A stretch of DNA of 64,000 bases from JAQGMJ01 sp036498945. Lineage in GTDB: Bacteria; Pseudomonadota; Gammaproteobacteria; Burkholderiales; JAEUOS01. The stretch spans positions 9,230 through 73,229 of the forward strand of contig DASYEQ010000070.1 of NCBI GenBank assembly GCA_036498945.1, read 5' to 3'. Of this stretch, positions 17,846 through 26,864 are shown in pieces (position 1 is the stretch's first letter; each line of letters begins with the position of its first letter). A program made the translations under genes and the position numbers. Below the pieces are notes generated by a model. That model was not told the DNA's origin and made no database searches. It saw only the letters and a list, made by a program, of their open reading frames with translations.

Positions 17846-19735
17846 ATGACATTGAATGCACTCCTGGTGCAGTTTCTCAACGGCCTGGCCGGCGCCTCGA
17901 CGCTGTTCCTGCTGGCGGTCGGCCTGTCGCTGATTTTCGGCGTGACGCGTATCGTCAACTTCGCGCACGGCTCTTTCTACATGCTGGGCATCTACGTCGC
18001 CTACAGCCTGACGACGCACATCGGCGGCACGGTGTTCGGTTTCTGGGGTTCGGTGGTGCTGGCGGCGGTGGTGGTGGGCCTGATCGGCGTGGTGGTCGAA
18101 TGCGTGCTGCTGCGGCGGATTTATCACGCGCCCGAACTGTTCCAGCTGCTCGCCACCTTCGCGCTGGTGCTGATCGCGCGCGACGCGGCGCTGGCCATCT
18201 GGGGGCCGGAGGATCTGCTCGGTCCGCGCGCACCCGGCCTGAAAGGCGCGGTGGAAATCCTCGGCCGCCAGTTTCCGCAATATGACCTGGCGCTGATTTT
18301 CATCGGCCCCGCCGTGCTGGGCCTGCTGTGGTGGATGCTCACCCGCACCCGCTTCGGCGTGCTGATCCGCGCCGCCACGCAAGACCGTGAAATGGTCGGC
18401 GCCCTGGGCGTGAACCAGGCGTGGTTGTTTACCGCGGTGTTTGGCCTCGGCACCTTGCTGGCCGGCCTCGGCGGTGCGCTGCAGGGCCCGCGCGAACCCG
18501 CTAACCTGGGCCTCGACCTGATGGCCATCGGCGATGCCTTCGTCGTCGTGGTGGTCGGTGGCATGGGCAGCATCCCCGGCGCCTTCCTGGCTGCGCTGCT
18601 GATCGCCGAGATCAAGGCGCTGTGCATCGCCATCGGTGTGGTGCACGTATTCGGCATCGAATTTTCCTTCACCAAGCTGACGCTGGTGGTCGAGTTCCTG
18701 GTGATGGCGGTGGTGCTGGTGTGGAAGCCCCTGGGCCTGCTCGGCAAGACCACCGCGGCCAGCCGCAACAGCACCGCGCTGGAAACGCCGCTGGCGCCGC
18801 CGGACAAGCGCGCGAAGATCTTCGGCTACGTGGTGCTCGCGCTGCTCCTGCTGCTGCCGGTCGCCGGCCAGGTGCTGCCCTACGCGGTGGTGCTGACCAT
18901 CGACATCATGGTGGCGGTGCTGTTTGCCGCCAGCCTGCATTTCATCATGGGCCCCGGTGGCATGAGCTCCTTCGGCCACGCCGCGTATTTCGGCCTCGGC
19001 GCCTACGGCGCCGGTTTGCTGCTGAAGCAGTTTTCCCTGCCGATGGAAGCGGCGCTTGCCCTGGGGCCGTTGCTGGCGGTAGCCGGCGCTTTGCTGTTCG
19101 GCTGGTTTTGCGTGCGCCTCTCCGGCGTGTATCTCGCCATGCTCACGCTGGCGTTCGCGCAGATCGTCTGGTCCATCGTGTTCCAGTGGGATGAGGTCAC
19201 CGGCGGCAGCAACGGCATGATCGGCCTGTGGCCGGCCGACTGGCTCAACGGCAAATCCGCTTACTACTACCTCACCGCCATCATCACGGTGACCGGCGTG
19301 CTGTTCCTCTGGCGCGTGCTATTGGCGCCCTTCGGCTACGCGCTGCGCGCCGGCCGCGATTCGCCGCTGCGGGCGGACGCCATCGGCATCAACGTATTTA
19401 ATTACCAATGGGCCGCCTTCGTGCTCTCCGGCGCCGTGTGCGGCATGGCAGGCTCCTTGTTCGCATTTTCCAAGGGCACCATCGCGCCGGACGTGATCAG
19501 CGTCGGCCGCTCGATCGACGGGCTGGTAATGGTGCTGCTGGGCGGCGTGCAGACGCTCGCCGGCCCGGTGGTGGGCGCGGCGCTTTTCACCTGGCTGCAG
19601 GACGCGGTCTCGCGCGAATTCCAGTACTGGCGCGCGGCGCTGGGCATCGCCATCCTGCTGCTGGTGATGGTGTTCCCGCTCGGCGTGGCCGGCTCGATCA
19701 AGCGCCTGTTCCACCGTGAAGAGGTGAGGGCATGA
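17846..19735 (+). CDS. Fused LivH-LivM-type ABC permease
   Basis: A single 629-residue inner-membrane protein that joins both permeases of a branched-chain-type ABC importer. Residues about 1-300 match LivH (many helices, with FGVTRIVNFAHGSFYMLG and GGMGSIPGAFLAALLI). A polar linker runs about 305-330, and residues about 335-629 match LivM (GPGGMSSFGHAAYFGLGAYG, and GGVQTLAGPVVGAALFTWLQ). In most relatives these are two genes. The frame is continuous with normal codon use. Its stop overlaps the following ATPase start by 4 nt (ATGA). Confidence 0.9.
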   Translation: MTLNALLVQFLNGLAGASTLFLLAVGLSLIFGVTRIVNFAHGSFYMLGIYVAYSLTTHIGGTVFGFWGSVVLAAVVVGLIGVVVECVLLRRIYHAPELFQLLATFALVLIARDAALAIWGPEDLLGPRAPGLKGAVEILGRQFPQYDLALIFIGPAVLGLLWWMLTRTRFGVLIRAATQDREMVGALGVNQAWLFTAVFGLGTLLAGLGGALQGPREPANLGLDLMAIGDAFVVVVVGGMGSIPGAFLAALLIAEIKALCIAIGVVHVFGIEFSFTKLTLVVEFLVMAVVLVWKPLGLLGKTTAASRNSTALETPLAPPDKRAKIFGYVVLALLLLLPVAGQVLPYAVVLTIDIMVAVLFAASLHFIMGPGGMSSFGHAAYFGLGAYGAGLLLKQFSLPMEAALALGPLLAVAGALLFGWFCVRLSGVYLAMLTLAFAQIVWSIVFQWDEVTGGSNGMIGLWPADWLNGKSAYYYLTAIITVTGVLFLWRVLLAPFGYALRAGRDSPLRADAIGINVFNYQWAAFVLSGAVCGMAGSLFAFSKGTIAPDVISVGRSIDGLVMVLLGGVQTLAGPVVGAALFTWLQDAVSREFQYWRAALGIAILLLVMVFPLGVAGSIKRLFHREEVRA

Positions 19736-20475
19736 GCCTGCTCGAAGTCGGCAGCCTCACCAAGGCCTTCGGCGGCGTGCGCGCAGTGAACGAAGTCACT
19801 TTCGCGCTCGAGGCCGGCGAAATCCTCGCCCTGATCGGCCCGAACGGCGCGGGAAAATCCACCTGCTTCAACATGCTCAACGGCCAGCTCAGGCCCGACG
19901 GCGGCAGCATCAGGCTGAACGGCGTGCCCACCATCGGCAAAAAGCCGCGCCAGGTATGGCGCATGGGCGTGGGCCGCACCTTCCAGATCACCGCCACCTT
20001 CGGCTCGATGACCGTGCGCGAAAACGTGCAAATGGCGCTGCTCTCGCATCACCGCAAGCTCAAGAACCTCTGGGTGCGCGCGCGTGAGCAGTTCGTCGCC
20101 GAAGCCGACGCCCTGCTGGCGCGCGTCGGCATGCGCGAGCAGGCGGAGCGCCCCTGCTCGGTGCTGGCCTACGGCGACCTGAAACGCCTGGAACTCGCCG
20201 TGGCGCTTGCCAACGCGCCCAGGCTTCTGTTGATGGACGAACCCACCGCCGGCATGGCGCCGAAGGAGCGCATCGAGCTGATGGCATTGACCGCCGATAT
20301 CGTCAAGAGCGACAACATCGGCGTGCTCTTCACCGAGCACGACATGGACGTGGTGTTCCGCCACGCCAACCGCATGATCGTGCTCAACCGCGGCCAGCTG
20401 ATCGCCGAAGGCGCGCCCGCGGAAGTGCGCGCCAATCCCGAAGTGCAGCGCATCTACCTCGGGAGCCGCCACTGA
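19732..20475 (+). CDS. ABC transporter ATPase, LivG type
   Basis: A 247-residue nucleotide-binding subunit. It has Walker A GPNGAGKS, an LivG-type signature AYGDLKRLELAVAL in place of LSGGQ, Walker B LLLMDEPTAGM and a switch His in FTEHDMD. It sits on the cytoplasmic face of the fused permease and powers import with LivF. The start overlaps the permease stop (ATGA) and the stop shares one base with the next start (TGATG), showing translational coupling of the importer. Confidence 0.92.
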   Translation: MSLLEVGSLTKAFGGVRAVNEVTFALEAGEILALIGPNGAGKSTCFNMLNGQLRPDGGSIRLNGVPTIGKKPRQVWRMGVGRTFQITATFGSMTVRENVQMALLSHHRKLKNLWVRAREQFVAEADALLARVGMREQAERPCSVLAYGDLKRLELAVALANAPRLLLMDEPTAGMAPKERIELMALTADIVKSDNIGVLFTEHDMDVVFRHANRMIVLNRGQLIAEGAPAEVRANPEVQRIYLGSRH

Positions 20476-21176
20476 TGCTGACGGTCAAGGACATTCACGC
20501 CTACTACGGCCAGGCGCACATCCTCGCCGACGTTTCGCTCGAGGTAAACGCCGGCGAAGTGGTGGTGCTGCTCGGGCGCAATGGCGCCGGCAAGAGCACG
20601 ACCATGAAAAGCATCATCGGCCTGGTAAAGGCCACCAAGGGCGAGGTGACCTTCCAGGGCAGGCGCATCGAGCGCATGGCGCCGTATCGCGTCGCGCGCC
20701 TGGGGCTGGGCTATGTGCCCGAAGAGCGGCGCATTTTCACCGACCTCTCCGTGCTGGAAAATCTCGAAGTCGGCCGCCAGGCGCCGCGTGCGGGCGTCCC
20801 TACCTGGGGTTGGGACAAGATCGCCAGTCTCTTCCCCAATCTCGGCGAAATGCCGCAGCGCGCCGGTGGCCGCATGTCCGGCGGCGAGCAGCAGATGCTG
20901 ACGATCGCGCGCACGCTGATGGGCAACCCCGCCTGCATCCTGCTCGATGAGCCTTCCGAAGGCGTGGCGCCGGTGATTGTCGACCAGATGGCCGCCGCGA
21001 TTCGCGAACTCAAGGCGCAAGGCGTGGCCATTCTGCTTTCGGAGCAGAATCTGCATTTCGCCACCGAAGTGGCGGACCGCGCCTACATCATCGAGAAGGG
21101 CCGCATCCGCTTTTCCGGCAGCATGGCGGAACTGAATGCGAATGCCGAAGCGCAGCAGCAATATCTTGCCGTGTAG
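20475..21176 (+). CDS. ABC transporter ATPase, LivF type
   Basis: A 233-residue second ATPase of the importer. It has Walker A GRNGAGKST, signature MSGGEQQMLTIARTLM, Walker B CILLDEPSEGVAP and the switch-region LSEQN. It pairs with the LivG-type subunit to form the ATP-binding heterodimer. It is the last gene of the coupled ABC block; a 98-nt gap follows before the hydantoinase genes, in which no terminator-like hairpin was noticed, so transcription may continue. Confidence 0.92.
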   Translation: MLTVKDIHAYYGQAHILADVSLEVNAGEVVVLLGRNGAGKSTTMKSIIGLVKATKGEVTFQGRRIERMAPYRVARLGLGYVPEERRIFTDLSVLENLEVGRQAPRAGVPTWGWDKIASLFPNLGEMPQRAGGRMSGGEQQMLTIARTLMGNPACILLDEPSEGVAPVIVDQMAAAIRELKAQGVAILLSEQNLHFATEVADRAYIIEKGRIRFSGSMAELNANAEAQQQYLAV

Positions 21177-21274
21177 GACTATGCGCGTACCTAAGAACTT
21201 TCATAAGCCCGAAGCCCTACAGCGCGGCGACGCATCATGCGAAGCTGGGTGCTTCGTGGGAAGAGATTGAGGGC

Positions 21275-23305
21275 ATGAGCAAGATTGCAGGCATCGACGT
21301 AGGCGGCACCTTCACCGACCTCATCCTGGTGGACGACGCCACCGGCGAGGTGAAGCTCGCCAAAGTGCCGACCACGGTGGAAAACCAGGCTTTCGGTGTA
21401 CTCGCCGCACTTGAGGCTGCCGGCGCCGATTTGAAAAGCCTGGCCGCCATCGTCCACGGCACCACCACCACCACCAACGCGATGCTGGAGCGCAAGATTG
21501 CCAAGGTGGGCCTGATCACCACGCGCGGCTTTCGCGACGTGCTCGAACTCGGCCGCCGCACCCGCCCCAAGCCCTACGGCCTGATCGGCACCTTCGTGCC
21601 GCTGATCCCGCGCGAACTGCGCACCGAGGTGGACGAGCGCATGGATGCCGAAGGCACGGTGCTGCGCGCGCTCGACGAAGCGCAGGTTAGGGCAGCGACG
21701 CAAGCGCTGCTCGACGGCGGCGCCGAAGCCGTGGTGATCCACTTCCTGCACAGCTACATCAATCCTGCGCATGAACAGCGCGCCGCCGAAATCGTGCGCG
21801 CGATGTGGCCGAACAATTTCGTCACCGTCGGCCATACCGTCGTCGCCGAATACCGGGAGTACGAGCGCGGCGTCACTTCCGCGGTGAATGCCGCGGTGCA
21901 GCCGGTACTGTCGCGCTACATCGAGCGCCTGCAAACCGAATTGAAAGCGCAAGGCTTCGCCCGCGAACTGCTGGTGATGCAGGGTAACGGCGGTACGGTC
22001 GCCTCCTCCATCGTCGCCGAGGCCGCGGTCAACACCGTGATGTCCGGCCCCGCCTCCGGCGTGATCGCCGCCGCCTACACCGGCGTTGCCTCCGGCTACC
22101 CCAACCTCGTCACCTACGACATGGGCGGCACCTCATCGGATGTCGCCCTGATCAAGGACGGCCTGCCCTCGGTTTCCAGCGAACTGGAGCTGGAATACGC
22201 GATGCCGATCCACGTCCCGATGGTGGACGTGCACACCATCGGCGCCGGTGGCGGCTCGCTCGCCTATGTGGACGCCTCCGGCATGCTGCACGTCGGCCCC
22301 GAGAGCGCGGGTGCCACCCCAGGACCCATCTGCTATGCGCGCGGCGGCACGCGCCCGACGATTACCGACGCCAACCTGGTGCTCGGGCGCCTGAACCCCG
22401 ACAAGCTGCTGTCGGTGAAAAACCCGGTGCCGATGGCGCGCATCCGCGAGCTGCTGGTCGAGCACGTCGGCAAGCCGCTCGGCCTGGATGCAGACCAGGC
22501 CGCCGCCGCCATCCTGCGCATCGCCAACGACAAGATGGCGGGCGCGGTGCGCATGGTGAGCCTGGCGCGCGGGCATGACCCCCGCGACTTCGCCTTGTTC
22601 GCTTTCGGCGGCGCCGGGCCCTTGCACGCGATCGCCCTGGCGCGCGAACTCGCAATCCCGAAAGTGCTGATCCCGGCGCGCCCGGGCCTCACCAACGCGC
22701 TCGGCTGCACCGTGGCCGACGTGCGCCACGATTACGTGCGCACCATCAACCAGCCGCTGGCGCAGGTGGAGGAGGGGGCGATCGCCGCCGCTTTCAACGC
22801 GCAGATCGCGCAAGGCCGCGCGACCATCGCGCGCGAAAACGTCGCGGTGGAAGACATCCAGACCGTGCACCGCGCCGACATGCAGTTCCAGGGCCAGAGC
22901 CACATCCTGACAGTCGCCATCGACGACCTCGGTATCAGCCTCGAAGCCTTGCAACAAGCCTTCGAGGCGGCCTACTGGCAGCGCTTCCACGTCGAACTCA
23001 AGGAAATCCGCGCGGTGCTGGTGAACCTGCATACGGCGGTGATCGGCAAGCGCAAGCCGGTGGCGCTCAAGAGCATCGCCGCCGCCACCCCCAAGGCCAC
23101 GCTGGCCGAGGCGGAAACCGGCCGCCGCAAGGTGTGGTTCGAAGGCGGCTGGGCCGATACGCCGGTGTACCGCCGTGAGTTCCTGCCAGAGGGAGCGAAG
23201 TTCGACGGCCCGGCAATCCTCGAGCAACTCGATTGCACCACCGTGATCGAGCCCGGCAACCGCGCCGCGCTGGATGCCCTCGGCAACCTCATCGTCTCGG
23301 TGTAG
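21275..23305 (+). CDS. hyuA: Hydantoinase/5-oxoprolinase family subunit A
   Basis: A 676-residue ATP-binding subunit of the HyuA/5-oxoprolinase A family. The N-terminus has the actin-like phosphate loop GIDVGGTFTDLILVD, then HGTTTTTNAMLERK, and the core contains TYDMGGTSSDVALI and FGGAGPLHAIALA. These enzymes use ATP to open a cyclic amide (5-oxoproline, hydantoins) or carboxylate related substrates. It is paired with HyuB 8 nt downstream. In this operon it could open the lactam made by hydroxylation plus reduction of an N-heteroaromatic ring. Substrate within the family cannot be read from sequence. Confidence 0.87.
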   Translation: MSKIAGIDVGGTFTDLILVDDATGEVKLAKVPTTVENQAFGVLAALEAAGADLKSLAAIVHGTTTTTNAMLERKIAKVGLITTRGFRDVLELGRRTRPKPYGLIGTFVPLIPRELRTEVDERMDAEGTVLRALDEAQVRAATQALLDGGAEAVVIHFLHSYINPAHEQRAAEIVRAMWPNNFVTVGHTVVAEYREYERGVTSAVNAAVQPVLSRYIERLQTELKAQGFARELLVMQGNGGTVASSIVAEAAVNTVMSGPASGVIAAAYTGVASGYPNLVTYDMGGTSSDVALIKDGLPSVSSELELEYAMPIHVPMVDVHTIGAGGGSLAYVDASGMLHVGPESAGATPGPICYARGGTRPTITDANLVLGRLNPDKLLSVKNPVPMARIRELLVEHVGKPLGLDADQAAAAILRIANDKMAGAVRMVSLARGHDPRDFALFAFGGAGPLHAIALARELAIPKVLIPARPGLTNALGCTVADVRHDYVRTINQPLAQVEEGAIAAAFNAQIAQGRATIARENVAVEDIQTVHRADMQFQGQSHILTVAIDDLGISLEALQQAFEAAYWQRFHVELKEIRAVLVNLHTAVIGKRKPVALKSIAAATPKATLAEAETGRRKVWFEGGWADTPVYRREFLPEGAKFDGPAILEQLDCTTVIEPGNRAALDALGNLIVSV

Positions 23306-23313
23306 AGGTGAAC

Positions 23314-25002
23314 ATGAGCATAACCGTCGACCCCGTCACCCTGGCCGTGCTGCAAAGCGGCCTGCAGCAAGTGTGCAACGAAATGGACCTCGCCTTCGTG
23401 CGCGCCGCCTTCTCCCCGGTGATCGCCGAGGCGCTCGACCGCTCCGACGGTATCTACCATCGCGATAACGGCGAACTGATCGCCCAAGGCGAACTCGGCC
23501 TGCCGGTCTTCGTCGGCACCATGCAGTTCTCGGTGCAGGCGGTGATCGAGCGCGTCAGGCAGTACAACATCACGGTGAACCCCGGCGACGTATTCATCGT
23601 CAACGACCCATATCTTGGCGGCACGCATCTGATGGACGTGAAGTTCGTCCAGCCATTTTTCTACCGGGGCAAACTCTGGTGCTGGCTGGCCAATACCGGC
23701 CACTGGCCCGACACCGGCGGCATGGTGCCCGGCGGCTTTTCGGCCAACGCGACGGAGGTGGAGCAGGAAGGCCTGCGGCTGCCGCCGGTCAAGCTCTACA
23801 AGAAGGGCGAGATCGACGACGAAATCCTCTCCATCATCCTGTCCAACATCCGTGTGGCCGACCAGCGCATCGGCGACATCAAGGCGCAGGCCGCGGCCTT
23901 GGCCACCGGCGAAAAGCGCCTGAGCTCGTTGCTCGACCGCTACGGCGCCGATGTGGTCGATGCCTCCATCACAGAACTGAAATCCCGCGCTGCCGCGCAA
24001 ATGCGCGCCAAAATCGCCACCATTCCTGACGGTACCTATGAAGGTGAAGCCTTCGTCGATTCCGACGGCGTGGTGAACGAACCATTGCGCATCGCGATGA
24101 AAATCACCAAGGCCGGCGACACGCTGCATTTCGACATGAGCGGCTCCTCGCCGCCCTGCCGCGGCCCGATGAACTCGGTGATCGCCACCACGCGCTCCTC
24201 CATCTACCTTGCGGTGAAGCACGTTTTCCCCGAAGTGCCGATCAACGCCGGCACCTTCGCGCCGCTCGACATCCAGGACCCCGAAGGCACCTTCCTCTAC
24301 GCCCGCTATCCGCGCCCGGTCTCGGGCTGCGCGGCGGAAGTCAGCCAGCGCATCGCCGAGGCGGTATTCGCCGCGCTCGCCAAGGCATTGCCCGACCAAC
24401 TCTTCGCCGCTCCCGCCGGCACCAGCGGAAACTTAAGCGTCGGCGGCGTCGACCCGAAAACCAAGCGCCCCTACGTCATGTACGTAATCTCCGGCGGCGG
24501 CTACGGCGGCAGCGCCCACGGCGACGGCATTTCCAACGGCTGCTCCACCATCGGCATTTCCAAGACCACACCGGTCGAAATCATGGAGCAGCGCTATCCC
24601 GTGTTGTTCGAGGAGTTCTCCCTGCACGAAGGCTCCGGCGGCGCGGGCGAGCATCGCGGCGGCTTCGGCGTCAACTACAAGATCCGCATCCGCCGCGGCG
24701 AAGCCACCGCCTCGATGGTGATGGACCACGGCCGCACCGGCCCGCAGGGCGCGCAGGGCGGGGCGGATGGAGGCCTTAACACCGTGCGCATCCTGCGCGA
24801 CGGCAAGGCCTACGTGCCGCCGCACCTCTCCAAAGACCAGAGCATCGCCCTGACGGCAGGCGACGTGATCGAAGTCTCCACACCCGGCGGCGGTGGCTAC
24901 GGCGAACCGGCCAGGCGGTCGAAGGAAGCGATAGAACGCGACATCGCGCGCGGCTATTACACGCGCGAAGAGGCGGCGAAGCTGTACGGCGTGGCCCTAT
25001 AG
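23314..25002 (+). CDS. hyuB: Hydantoinase/5-oxoprolinase family subunit B
   Basis: A 562-residue partner of HyuA. Family features are NEMDLAFVRAAFSPVI near the N-terminus, NDPYLGGTHLMDV (metal/substrate loop), and a glycine-rich C-terminal GGGGYGEPARR. ATG at 23314 is chosen because it restores the family N-terminus (ITVDPVTLAVL) and lies 8 nt after the HyuA stop with an AGAGGTG upstream. Together the two subunits form the ATP-dependent amidohydrolase that would complete the ring-opening step. It is the last gene of the 8-25 kb cluster; the following gene is convergent. Confidence 0.87.
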   Translation: MSITVDPVTLAVLQSGLQQVCNEMDLAFVRAAFSPVIAEALDRSDGIYHRDNGELIAQGELGLPVFVGTMQFSVQAVIERVRQYNITVNPGDVFIVNDPYLGGTHLMDVKFVQPFFYRGKLWCWLANTGHWPDTGGMVPGGFSANATEVEQEGLRLPPVKLYKKGEIDDEILSIILSNIRVADQRIGDIKAQAAALATGEKRLSSLLDRYGADVVDASITELKSRAAAQMRAKIATIPDGTYEGEAFVDSDGVVNEPLRIAMKITKAGDTLHFDMSGSSPPCRGPMNSVIATTRSSIYLAVKHVFPEVPINAGTFAPLDIQDPEGTFLYARYPRPVSGCAAEVSQRIAEAVFAALAKALPDQLFAAPAGTSGNLSVGGVDPKTKRPYVMYVISGGGYGGSAHGDGISNGCSTIGISKTTPVEIMEQRYPVLFEEFSLHEGSGGAGEHRGGFGVNYKIRIRRGEATASMVMDHGRTGPQGAQGGADGGLNTVRILRDGKAYVPPHLSKDQSIALTAGDVIEVSTPGGGGYGEPARRSKEAIERDIARGYYTREEAAKLYGVAL

Positions 25003-25075
25003 CCGCTAATCTCTCGCCGTAGCGGGCTTTCCATAACGGTCCCGCCGCGGCGGTCTCACAGCAACGCCCTACCGC

Positions 25076-25882
25076 CTACTTCGCCGGCGTCTCCGCCGAT
25101 TGGCCGGTCTGCTCGTACACCGCGCGAGCCACCGGCATCAACTCCTCGCGCGAAATGTCGCCAGACAAGGCATAGGCGCGATTGTCCTGCGCCCAATAGA
25201 AATTATTGACGCTGCGCACGCGCTCGAAGCGGAACGCGCTTTCGCGCATGCCCGCCCCCGGTGCCAGGGTCGAGAGATACAGCGTCAGGCGCTTGCCCGC
25301 CGCATTCTGGTACATGAACTGCGCCACCGGCCGGTCTTCCCCCGGCAACAGGCGCCCGCCCACCAGTTGAAAGCCCTGCGGCCCCAGCACCGGCGCGCGC
25401 ACCGGCGTCGCCAGGCGGTTCGACAGCCAGCCCACCAGGTGTGCCTCTTCCTTCGCCGTCACCTCAACCGGATGGCGCACCTCGGGCGAATAGACCGCAA
25501 AGGCGACGGCCGCGCGTTCCGGCAGGTCGGCCAGGGTCCGGCCCGCCGGCGCACCGGCATGGCCAAGGTAATCATGGCCGAACCAGCCCGCCGCCGTGCA
25601 TACACCCGCCAGCACCAGCATCTCCGCCACGCGCCTGAAGCGCGACTGGTTGGCCGCCTGCGGCCGCGCACCGTTGCGCACCACGGCTTGTAGCGGCGCC
25701 GGCACCGGCTCGCCCAGCAGCGCATCGTAGCGGCGATGCAGCAACTCGCGCTGGCGGCGATAACCCTCCGCCACCTGCGCGCGCGCCGGGTCCGCCGCCA
25801 CCCAGGCGGCCACGGCCTCGGCCTCGCCCGGCGGCAGTTCGCCGTCGATCAGGCGATGTATGTCGGATTCGGAATAATTCAT
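25076..25882 (-). CDS. Anti-sigma factor, transmembrane
   Basis: A 268-residue protein with an N-terminal cytoplasmic anti-sigma region (SESDIHRLIDGELPPGEAEAV, lacking a zinc-finger HxxxCxxC), a single predicted membrane segment around residues 90-110 (VLAGVCTAAGWFG) and a periplasmic C-terminal domain. Its start overlaps the end of the ECF sigma gene by 4 nt, the usual arrangement of sigma and cognate anti-sigma. It would hold the sigma factor at the membrane until an envelope signal releases it. The signal is unknown. Confidence 0.8.
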   Translation of the reverse strand: MNYSESDIHRLIDGELPPGEAEAVAAWVAADPARAQVAEGYRRQRELLHRRYDALLGEPVPAPLQAVVRNGARPQAANQSRFRRVAEMLVLAGVCTAAGWFGHDYLGHAGAPAGRTLADLPERAAVAFAVYSPEVRHPVEVTAKEEAHLVGWLSNRLATPVRAPVLGPQGFQLVGGRLLPGEDRPVAQFMYQNAAGKRLTLYLSTLAPGAGMRESAFRFERVRSVNNFYWAQDNRAYALSGDISREELMPVARAVYEQTGQSAETPAK

Positions 25883-26397
25883 TTGACGACCTTCAACTGT
25901 ACCTGCGCCGCGCCCTTCGTGCCTTCGCCCTCCAGCAGCGCCGCCAGCTTCGCGCGGGCGCGCGCCAGGCGCGACATCACCGTGCCGATCGGCAGGCCCA
26001 GGGTATGCGCGGCCTCATCATACGAAAAGCCTTCCAGGGTCACCAGCAGCAGCACCTCGCGCTGCTCGTCCGGCAGGCGCTGCAGCGCGCCGTCCAGCGC
26101 GTTCAACTGCGCCAGGGTGTCGGCACTGGCGCCGCTGTCTTCCAACTCCAGTGCGGCTTCCGGGTCGGCTACCTCCGGCGCCAGCGCGGCACGCCGCACC
26201 TGGTTGACGAAGACGTTGTGCATGATGGTGAAGGTCCAGGCACGCAGGTCGGTGCCGGGACGCCACAGCGCCCACTTGGCCAGCGCGCGCTCAAGCGTGT
26301 CCTGCACCAGGTCATCGGCGCGAAAGCGCTCGCCCGTCAGCGCCCGCGCGTAGCGGCGCAGGCGCGGAATCAGCTCGACAAGCGCCTCCTGTTCCAT
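25879..26397 (-). CDS. ECF-family RNA polymerase sigma factor
   Basis: A 172-residue sigma-70 family member with only regions 2 and 4. Region 2 includes YARALTGERFRADDLVQDTLERAL, with region 2.4 residues in LRAWTFTIMHNVFVNQVRR. Region 4 includes LPDEQREVLLLVTLEGFSYDEAAHTLGLPIGTVMSRLARAR. It is coupled to the anti-sigma factor downstream and sits 8 nt from the secreted-repeat gene on the same strand, which may be part of its regulon. Its own promoter is probably upstream of the secreted-repeat genes. Confidence 0.9.
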   Translation of the reverse strand: MEQEALVELIPRLRRYARALTGERFRADDLVQDTLERALAKWALWRPGTDLRAWTFTIMHNVFVNQVRRAALAPEVADPEAALELEDSGASADTLAQLNALDGALQRLPDEQREVLLLVTLEGFSYDEAAHTLGLPIGTVMSRLARARAKLAALLEGEGTKGAAQVQLKVVK

Positions 26398-26404
26398 CGC
26401 GGGC

Positions 26405-26776
26405 TTACTTGGCGACGTGCCAGGCGCCGTTGGCGGCGCCTTCGCCGACCTTGTCGCCGGGCTTCTGGTCTTTCACGAAGTAGTACAGCGGCCTGCCCTT
26501 GTAGGCCCACTGTTTCTTGCCATCGTCGCGGGTGACGATGCTGTAGTCGCCGGCGGCCTTGTCGCTGTCGGTCGCCATCAGGGCCGGCCAGTTGGCCAGG
26601 CACGGGCCATTGCAGACGGACTTGCCGCTACCCGCGGTGTCCTTGTCGAAGGTGTACAGCGTCATGTTGTTGGCGCCGACCATCACGCCGCCTTCCATCT
26701 TGGTTTGCGGGGCGGCAAAAGCGGAAACGGAAAGCAGGGCGGCAGCGGCGGCCAGGGCGATACGGGTCATTTTCAT
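26405..26776 (-). CDS. Secreted-repeat (Lipoprotein_15 family) protein
   Basis: A 123-residue exported protein. Residues 1-21 are a signal peptide ending SAFAA. The mature part has two copies of the family repeat: MTLYTFDKDTAGSGKSVCNGPCLANWPAL and, less well kept, QWAYKGRPLYYFVKDQKPGD. Two Cys in CNGPC could form a disulfide or bind a metal. Function of this family is unknown; it is often found beside ECF sigma/anti-sigma pairs, as here. A closely similar paralogue lies immediately upstream. Confidence 0.78.
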   Translation of the reverse strand: MKMTRIALAAAAALLSVSAFAAPQTKMEGGVMVGANNMTLYTFDKDTAGSGKSVCNGPCLANWPALMATDSDKAAGDYSIVTRDDGKKQWAYKGRPLYYFVKDQKPGDKVGEGAANGAWHVAK

Positions 26777-26864
26777 GGTTAGCTCCAGTGAACGTTGATT
26801 CAGGCAACATGCCTGCCCGGTAAACAGGCGCGCGCGGCGCCTATTCCCGGCCAGGCGAAAAAAT

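Noticed and set aside
25003..25075. GC palindrome (CCGCCGCGGCGG) as terminator between hyuB and the anti-sigma gene
   Set aside because: Short, no T tract, and palindromic GC runs are common in this composition; not strong enough to list.
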